Shown: piece by piece, positions 57,226 to 64,000 of the stretch
How positions within the stretch are numbered: the first letter of the stretch is position 1
How the letters are laid out: each line of letters begins with the position of its first letter
Assembly (NCBI GenBank): GCA_010093515.1
Contig: MU001676.1
Span: forward strand, 445,993-509,992
Reading direction: 5' to 3'
Source of the DNA: Lineolata rhizophorae
Lineage: Eukaryota > Ascomycota > Dothideomycetes > Lineolatales > Lineolataceae
DNA: 64,000 bases
The notes under the pieces: generated by a model
Databases searched by the model: none
What the model was told of the DNA's origin: nothing
What the model saw: the letters and a program-made list of their open reading frames with translations, nothing else
Translations under genes and position numbers: made by a program

Positions 57226-59742
57226 GGTGGGCGATATTTGCGCGTGCAGTTTGCGGAAGGGTTCGGGGAGAGCGCGATAGACGTCGTGTGGGTTGCGTTC
57301 GCGGACAGGTCCAAGGACGAATGAGAGGGGCGTGCGGGTGTTATGCGCTCAGGATTGGTCGGGGAATCGTATGGCTGGCTAGTGGCGGGTGGGAGGTTGA
57401 AAGCAGAACATAGATGTAAAAGAGCGAGCGAAGAGAGAAAATGAATCGCAGGAGCGCACTGTTATCGTGACGAAGTGCCTGATCAGCCTGCCCCGAAGGA
57501 AAACGGTTCCGGTTGGCGGTGCTCTCGAACCAAGCCGCGATCGGCGCGAAACTGGCGTCACCGGCTTGTCGCGCAGCCGATGGCAGCTGGAGCGTCGATC
57601 GCCTTCTCGCGTGCCGAGCAGCAGTGCCACCAAGGCAGACGGAGGCTCTTTCCAAGCGAACGGGATCTCGTGGGAGGCGGCTCACAGCAAATGCTCCTCT
57701 TGCGGGGCGAGCTCGAGCTTTCTTGTACCGATCTCAAGCCGAAGGCGAAGGTGGAATACGAGAATGTGAGGAGACGCTAATGTAGGTACATGTTTCGCGC
57801 ACACGAGACGGGGGCTGCCGGCGGGCGTTCGCAGTGCGGAGAAAGCCTCCTTCGACGGTTCGAGGGGCGCTATGTGCGAAAGATGCGGATTCTGCGACAG
57901 AAACGGGCGTGCGGCTGCGCCGCGAAAGGAAATGCGGCGCACGGCTTCTGATAACGGGAGGCAACGCCGTGCGGAGCGCAGCAAGTGCGTCTTGCGGCAG
58001 CGATGATGGTCGGCGGTCGCAAGTCTCGCAACGCCTCGCGTGGGCAGCGGACGGTCCCGGAGTCTTATACCGCAGAGAGCCTTTCTCGACCAAAATTACC
58101 TAAAAACGAGCACCACGGGAGGGGCCGACGCCCATCCGGGCGCCTCCACGCGGGCCCAGATGAGCCCAAGCTTTGGAGCCAATATTTGGCGCGCAAAAGC
58201 AGCCATAATATGTACACAGCAAGCATCCGCAGCGTAAACGCAACCAGCCTAGCATCAGGAGAGCTCCCGCCCGTCCACCGTTCCCTGAGTAAGGGGCCCA
58301 CGAGCGCGTTTCCGTTTCGCGTTGCGCGAAACTGTTTCTATTCTTTGCGGCGTCCGTGCTATCAACGCGACACGCGTGAACATAGACGTGCCCCGGCCGC
58401 CGAAGCAATCTAGAAGATATCGAAGCGCTCGGGTTGCTTTTGACTTCTGTGCATCTCATCCCAACTCCCACCGGTACAACTAAGAGCAGGGAAAATGACG
58501 CGGGCCGACTCTGTATGGGTGGCGAGAGCGAGCTTACGCGGCATCGCGGCCCCCCAACCTTCGCCTCGAATTGCACGCCCCAAGCTTCCATGGCTGGACC
58601 TACCTCCTACGAACGCGCTTGGCATTCGGTCCCCTGGCTTTCCGGTGGGAGCTTCAATGTGCGCCACGTGCAGCTGTGCCTCGTTCCTATCAGGTGGCTT
58701 TCGACGGCGTCGGCAGGGCATCGACGGACTGTACTTGTTCACCCCTTTCTATGGCTAGAATGCTTTGGTTTGAAAAAGGCATTGAGACAATTCCTCTGCG
58801 GAAGGACGATTCAACAACCAACATTCAGATCTGTGCCGATGGCGCCGGAGTTCTGAGAAACTCAAATGTCCCACGGAATTCTCATTATATAGCTAGCCAT
58901 GAGTATAAGATCAACTGCAATCGTAAGCAACGGATGCTTCAATCTATCCATCGTCCTTTGTCCCCTCTCTTAGCCATTCAATTTTTTTCGCCCTCAAATT
59001 TGTTCTCAAAACTTTCGTCGCATCCACGGTCATATAATGGAACGGGATCCACTCGATCCCCATAACTCATCTTCACCTCATCCGTGTCAATATCAGCTCC
59101 CATCACTGTCGGGAAGCTCCAATCCTCATTATACTTCCCTAATAATGGAACCGGAGACACCTCCCTCAAATTATCCGCGACAGCTCGCTTCTCCCCGCAA
59201 AAGCCACAACAATGGCAATAAACAATAGCCGTATAACATCACAAAACAAAAGCCACGTTGTGTTAAAATCAACAATAACCTTCAGCCTCATCTTTACTCT
59301 GAGCAGTCGTGGGCAGGGCGGTTATCGGGAGCGGACACGCATCCGCGGCAGTCTGCATCTATGGGCCTTTTTAGGCGCATCAATAGCCTTGGGTAAATTG
59401 TATCAATCCGTCCAGATGGTGCTGAGCAACATTGGCCCTTGAAGTTCGTGATTCAACTTGGGAGTTCACAAGTCATATGATTGACTCGCCCTGCCACCTA
59501 TTCTAGAAAGTCTGCGCCACACCCACTAGTAGCCGTGCAAACTACCCCTCGCCACCGCCACAAACCCCTGCGCGGAGCATATAAAAACCGCCACTGTTCC
59601 CTTCTCATAGCGAGTGAACCACCCATCGAGCAAGTCAAACAAGCGTCTTGATCTCTTCCCGATAAACAACCTTTGCCCATAAATTCCTTTCTTGACCAGG
59701 CTTCCCTTGTCCGAACAAAGAAACACAAACCTGGCCGCAAAA
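57226..59742. other. 2.5-kb intergenic region, no gene seen
   Basis: The first 1.4 kb is GC-rich and has many overlapping frames of up to 160 codons on both strands, but none shows a family feature, a coherent codon pattern or a convincing start. The last 1.1 kb is AT-richer. The region contains the divergent promoters of the glutaredoxin gene and the gene at 59743. A lineage-specific gene in 57.4-58.7 kb cannot be excluded. Confidence 0.4.
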
Positions 59743-59970
59743 ATGCCGATCCCCGTACCCAGCACCGGCGCCATCGAGAAACCCTCGGCCACGGACCTGA
59801 ACAAGCCTGACGAAGGCGCCGCCGCAGCTGAGGCGAAGCCCGAGCAGCAGCAGCAGCAGCAGGCTGGAGCTGCCCCCGGGGCCGCGAAGTCGGAGGCGGA
59901 GCTCGCGGCCGAGAAGCTGTATGAGGAGCGCATGGAAGAGGAGTATGCGAAGAGGGAGGGCGGGGCTTGA
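59743..59970 (+). CDS. Small conserved-looking protein of 75 aa, function unknown
   Basis: An intronless 75-codon frame starting at an ATG in context AAAAATGCC after a long AT/CT-rich leader. It reads MPIPVPSTGAIEKPSATDLN, an Ala/Gln-rich middle with a short CAG run (about 59846-59864), and a charged helical end (LAAEKLYEERMEEEYAKREG). The ends are the sort that tend to be conserved while the middle is low-complexity. No signal peptide, membrane segment or Cys. I recognise no function. The short length makes gene status uncertain, but the start context, GC-biased coding pattern and orderly termination support it. Confidence 0.55.
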   Translation: MPIPVPSTGAIEKPSATDLNKPDEGAAAAEAKPEQQQQQQAGAAPGAAKSEAELAAEKLYEERMEEEYAKREGGA

Positions 59971-60246
59971 GATAAAGGGATGTGCTGTTGATGCCGGCAG
60001 GCAGGCAGGCAGGCAAGCGGGCTGGGGGTTTAGGCCATTTATGGTGGATTCGAGGTAGAGAGCCTGAGGAGGGCCGTTACGACTTATGATGGCCTATACA
60101 ATCGGTGAGGTCAATAATGTTGTCATGCAGGGAGCACGATTGTATTTGTAGATGGTTCAACCCGAAAGTAAAACGGGTTTTGCTCCGCTTCGCTACCCTC
60201 CTCGATGCCTAGATACATATCCAACGCAGAGGTGTCCAAAGATTCC

Positions 60247-60785
60247 TCACTCTTCCGCCAACGCCTTCCCCACCATCTTCCTCGCCTCCTCCCCCAGCTC
60301 CATCTCCAACGCCAACTCCCTCCCCCTCGGCGACATCTTCGGCCACGTCTTGCGCAGAATCCTCACCAACTTCTCCTCCCCACCCTCCTCCTCCCTCCCC
60401 TCCCCACCCCCCAACCCCTCCTTCCTAACCAACCCCTCCACCCTCCCCCGCCCCCCCGCACGCCCTCCCCGCCACCTCCGCCGCACGCCGCGCCGCCCCC
60501 CGCCGCCACGCCAGATACCCCGCGCGCGTCGCCGCGAACCCGTCGCGCTGCACCTGCCACCGGCGCAGGTGCTGCGCGCGCGCCGCCAGCCGCAGCGCCG
60601 GCGCCGCGGGCGCGCCTCCAGCCGCGCCGTCATGCGCCGCGCGTAGTGCAGCTCCGCGGGCAGCGTCGTCGGCGGCGTGGGGCCGAGCTGGTCGTGGTGG
60701 GGTCGGCGGCGTGGGCGGGGTCGAGGGCGGCGAGGGCGCGCGCGACGGCCGGGCGCGGCGGCGGGTCGGTGGTGGTGGTGGGCAT
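60247..60785 (-). pseudogene. Broken DUF4202-family gene
   Basis: Segments of a DUF4202 protein appear in the right order but in changing frames. From the ATG at 60785 one reads ARALAALDPAHAADP, then in another frame LPAELHYARRMTARLEA, then PALRLAARAQHLRRWQVQRDG and TRAGYLAWRRGAARRAAEV, then VEGLVRKEGL and EEKLVRILRKTWPKMSPRG with a normal-looking C-terminus. At least three frame offsets are needed. In addition the family's usual segment between VRKEGL and the final helix (pattern ALEDVACLVFLE) is missing from the DNA. The breaks lie in very G/C-rich runs, so some could be sequencing errors, but the missing segment argues for a real pseudogene. No intron arrangement I tried restores it. The family's biochemical role is unknown to me. 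Confidence 0.65.
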
Positions 60786-62754
60786 GGTTGGTGTCGGAGG
60801 GGGGCCCCGCGGGGCGTGTGTGGTGGAGGAGTGGTGGGCGTGGAGGGATTTTTGATCTGGGGTAGAGGAGTTGTTGTGTTCGGACGCTATATCGCGCTAG
60901 ATGGCGGGGAGGGAGACTGTCGCGGGGCGGTTCGAGGGTTTTGCCGCGTCGAGATATTCGAACTGTTCGAGCTGTCACGTCGAAGGAATGTGCGATTAGG
61001 CGTTTCCGAGCTTTATGTTGCCGGGCTAGGACGGAGGGGTTGGCGCTAGGAGCGTTGAGACGAGTCCGCGGAGATGGTGTTTATCTATCGCTTCGCACGA
61101 ACGCCACGGAATTACATGTACAATGAATGCATCCCAAATAACCGACGAAGAGTACCAGTCGATCTAATTCGCGGCCAACTGTGGAAGCATAACTGACTTT
61201 TCAATATTAAGTGTAGCCACATGATCTCTCAATAAACTTAACCTGAGTCCTTGCTCCAGAGCTTCCGTCATCGCGCAGCCAGATCTTATCAGCTGGCCAG
61301 CTGCAGCCGACGCTAGCCAACCACGCACAAGGCAGTGGTTTGTACATACGACTTGCATCCAGTTCTTCCACCTCCGCACAGTCCCGCCCAACTGGACTTC
61401 CAACCGGTGCCGTACCACCTTCCTCACAACTACGAATGGAACGTGCCACATGTATCTGGGCACGACCCAACCAGACAGAGCGCGCGCCGGGCATTTCCTC
61501 ATCCGAGCGGCCGCTTTGAAACGAAAAGCGCGCGCACTTCTAGGCCAACCAATCCTCGTCCACGCTTATAATACGCAGATACAGCTCGAGCAAGCTGCTT
61601 CGGAACAAAGCTTGCCAAGCGGCTCCAAAACAACGGGCCGCAACCTCTAAATCCCTCCCATTCCTTTAGGAACCCAGAAAGACAAGCGCCAAACTCTAAC
61701 TAGCGCTCCATTCCCAGTGCGACACGCGCCGCAAGGCAGAGCCACTAAGCTACTTACGGAGACGTCACGTAGCCCATATAGGACATCTGTCCGCGTATAC
61801 CGAACCGGATATGGGTAGAACGGCAGAACAATCGGGCGCTGTTTGCCGTGGTAAGACAACAAGCCCACAATCGCTGAAAGGAGCGGCCGGGCCTTGGGAG
61901 TCCTAGGTATTTGCGCTGTGCGGTACAAGAACGAGGGCGCAACCACTGTAGACGAACAGCGCAATGCACCGCAAACGATAGCAAGAGCTCGATATAATAT
62001 CTCCGTGGCAAACACTTCCGAAGAAAGACTGTCGGATTTGTGACCAGCGAGAGCGGACAACAGAAATATATATTTTTCTAGCACCGCAAGTAGAAGAACC
62101 AGGAAGACGGAAAGAAAAGAAAGGAAGGAAGAAATAGGGTATTAAACGACATAAAAAGGTGCCACCAATTACACCGGATACTGGGAGTTGTGGTTGTAGT
62201 AGTTGAAGGTTTTCAAGCCATCGAGCTGTCCTTCTTTAGCTCGCTACCGCATACAGTCCCAAGGAGAAGCGACGGAATAAAGTGATGAAAATAAGTGACT
62301 GAAGCAAAAGGGCGCCCGCTATGCAGTAAATCGTACAAAGAAGTGAAGGTGGAAAAAAAAAAAAAAGAGGAGAGAGAAAGAAACAAAACCCAGAGAGGAA
62401 AAGCAGAAGCAAAATTGAGAAATAAGAATAGTCCATGCCTTGCACCCTTGCTGACACCAGCAGCAACATCTATATCCGGACCCCTAATCAAGGGAAAAAA
62501 AAAAAAAAAGAAAGAAGAAGAAAGGAAGAAGATAAAGAAAAAGCGCCCCTAGAACCTCCACGGTCCTAACCATATATTGCATTTCCATCAATCGTGTCCT
62601 TCGTTTCCCATGCATAACCCGCATGCTCCACCTATTTTCCGATCCCCTAGCCATCCCCCCTCACCCTCCACTCTCCCCGGCAAAATTAAACCCCAATAAG
62701 ATGTGCCAAAAGGTGGAGGGAAAAAAAGAAAAAAAAAACAAAAAGGCCCAACCC
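60786..62754. other. Intergenic region, no gene seen
   Basis: About 2 kb between the broken DUF4202 gene and the regulator gene. Mixed composition; A-rich microsatellites at about 62350-62363 and 62494-62510 and purine-rich DNA between them. The right part is probably the 3' untranslated region of the regulator. No RNA gene could be supported. Confidence 0.45.
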
Positions 62755-64000
62755 TCACCCCGCCTGCCCCCTCCAAAACGCCCACGAATCATCCACCATA
62801 CTCCGCATGAGATCCTTCGTCGCATCCGCCTCCAAGCTCTGCATCAGCTCATCCTGCTGCGCCTGGTTGAGCCCCCACCCCATATCCGTGCCCGCGAAGC
62901 CGCCCGCCCCCCCGGCGTACCCGCCGCCCACGCCGCCAACCGCCCCGCCGTACCCGCCCGCCCCGCCCGCCCCGCCGTTCATGCTCCACGCCGTCGGGTA
63001 CAGGTAGTCCGGCGGCGCGCCGAAGCCGGGCGGCGCGAGCGCCGCGTCGCCGTCCGGGCTGAAGGCGCGCGGCGCGGCCGTCGTCGCCGCCGCCGCCGCC
63101 AGCGTCGCCGCAATCGACGTCGGCGTCGGGCTCGCCTGGACCGGCGGCGCGGCCGCAGCGGCAGCGGCAGCGGCAGCGGCAGCGCCACCCGACGACGGTA
63201 CGCCACCGCCGCCTCCCGCGCCGGGGCTGCCACCACCGCAACCGCCGCCGCCGCCGCCGAACGAAAACGCCGGGTTCCAAATGTCCGGGAAGTTGGTCGG
63301 GAGGCGGTTGAAGTGGGAGTCCGGGTCGAAGGCGGCCCCGGGACCGGCGCCGCCGGGGGCCCCGCCGTCGGCAAACGTGACTCCACGGGGTGGCGGCGGC
63401 ATGTCGAGGTTGAAGGCGCCGCCGGCCGCCGTCTGGGCCGAGGGCGGCGCGTGCGGCGGGACGGACATGGCGGCGGCGGCGGAGGACTGGTCGACGGGCA
63501 CCGCCTGCGACGCCGGCGGCGAGTACTGCACGTGCGAGTGCGCGGGCGAGTGCTGTGCTTGCTGCGACGTGGGCGTCGGATAAGCGGCGGCGGCGGCGGC
63601 GGCCGAGGAGGGCGACGTGGTCGAGTAAGCGGGGGAGCGGGACGCGAAACCGGGCGACGATTGTTGCGGCTGCGGCTGTTGCTGTTGCTGGTGGCCGCTG
63701 CCGGCGCCGCCGAACGGCATCATGTTCAAGTGCGGCTTGTCGGGCGGCGTGGCGAGCGAGGCGGAGCTGACGGTGGCCGGGCTCGTGGTGCGCGAGCGGG
63801 ACCCCTCGCGCACGTACGACGACGACGCGACCGAGGCGTCCGAGGGCGAGTTGGCCGAGATGGGTATGTCGCCGTCCTTGTCGTAGCTCTTGAGGCAGGC
63901 CTCGATGAGGTTGTCGTACAGCTCGAGCGCCGACGTGACGCCCGGCCACCGCTCCGACGCCAGCTGGATGGCTTCGAGGGCCGTCCGTAGGTAGCCGTAG
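62755..64000 (-). CDS. C-terminal part of a fungal Zn2Cys6-type transcription regulator (partial)
   Basis: The frame enters at the right edge and ends at 62755, so only the last 414 or so residues are present and the DNA-binding domain lies outside. The first visible segment, YGYLRTALEAIQLASERWPGV then SALELYDNLIEACLKSYD and GDIPISANSPSD, is the end of the fungal-specific regulator domain (middle homology region). After it comes a long low-complexity activation region rich in Ala, Gly, Pro and Gln, with polyalanine from GCAGCG repeats (about 63149-63182), and a short amphipathic end (DELMQSLEADATKDLMRSMVDDSWAFW) that looks like an activation motif. The combination reminds me of the acetate regulator FacB/Cat8 group, but that is a guess made without the zinc cluster. 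Confidence 0.75.
   Translation of the reverse strand, partial: YGYLRTALEAIQLASERWPGVTSALELYDNLIEACLKSYDKDGDIPISANSPSDASVASSSYVREGSRSRTTSPATVSSASLATPPDKPHLNMMPFGGAGSGHQQQQQPQPQQSSPGFASRSPAYSTTSPSSAAAAAAAYPTPTSQQAQHSPAHSHVQYSPPASQAVPVDQSSAAAAMSVPPHAPPSAQTAAGGAFNLDMPPPPRGVTFADGGAPGGAGPGAAFDPDSHFNRLPTNFPDIWNPAFSFGGGGGGCGGGSPGAGGGGGVPSSGGAAAAAAAAAAAAPPVQASPTPTSIAATLAAAAATTAAPRAFSPDGDAALAPPGFGAPPDYLYPTAWSMNGGAGGAGGYGGAVGGVGGGYAGGAGGFAGTDMGWGLNQAQQDELMQSLEADATKDLMRSMVDDSWAFWRGQAG

Noticed and set aside
61690-61780. Minus-strand sequence resembling a tRNA D-arm (TAGCTTAGTGG)
   Set aside because: No matching anticodon arm, T-arm (GTTCRA) or closing acceptor stem at tRNA spacing.
62623-63990. A 455-codon plus-strand frame opposite the regulator gene
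   Set aside because: Almost entirely Arg/Gly/Ala repeats, a by-product of the GC-rich activation domain on the minus strand.
1-64000. CRISPR arrays, bacterial operons or virus-like elements
   Set aside because: No regularly spaced repeats, no long terminal repeats and no reverse transcriptase, integrase or capsid-like frames were recognised anywhere in the window.

Overview
The window is nuclear DNA of a filamentous ascomycete, most likely a Sordariomycete. Spliceosomal introns are short (about 40-240 nt) with GTNNGT-type donors, genes lie 0.3-2 kb apart on both strands, and GC-rich coding sequence alternates with AT-rich, gene-poor islands. Gene families of filamentous fungi are present (HET domain, Zn2Cys6 regulator, GH12, cellulose-synthase-like GT2, YVTN secreted propeller). 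I cannot name the species.

Layout. 1-7.7 kb is an AT-rich accessory stretch with two intronless genes: an arrestin-like orphan (1973-3325) and a secreted YVTN beta-propeller (5015-6445). 7.7-33.4 kb is a dense housekeeping block: a CCA-adding enzyme joined to a Tti2-like domain (-), Trs85 of TRAPPIII (+), the ESCRT-III-like Chm7 (+), Rad18 (-), a secreted S33 peptidase-like hydrolase (-), the Fig4 phosphoinositide phosphatase (+), the Rix7 AAA ATPase (-), Vps20 of ESCRT-III (+), a PITH-domain protein (+) and peroxin Pex12 (-). 33.4-36.6 kb is a decayed AT-rich island holding a kinase-like (APH) remnant and a HET-domain remnant. 36.6-40.7 kb holds an aldo/keto reductase and a small conserved protein. 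42.4-47.3 kb holds a head-to-head pair, a membrane-anchored GH12 glucanase (-) and a processive GT2 polysaccharide synthase (+). After another AT-rich gap come an unknown 844-aa protein (-), a small secreted protein (+), ribosomal protein uL6 (-), a membrane-anchored monothiol glutaredoxin (-), a tiny conserved protein (+), a broken DUF4202 gene (-) and, running off the right edge, the 3' part of a Zn2Cys6-type regulator (-).

Functional links. Trs85, Chm7, Fig4 and Vps20 all serve endomembrane traffic and membrane remodelling within 18 kb, but with ordinary spacing and mixed strands, so I treat this as neighbourhood only. The most suggestive observations are: (a) vps20 carries two diverged tandem copies of its first coding exon, both myristoylation-competent and both splice-compatible with exon 2; (b) the CCA-adding enzyme reads without a stop into a Tti2-like domain; (c) a glycan synthase and a beta-glucanase share one divergent promoter, recalling bacterial cellulose operons. 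All exon boundaries were worked out by hand from splice-site sequence and reading phase, not from transcripts.
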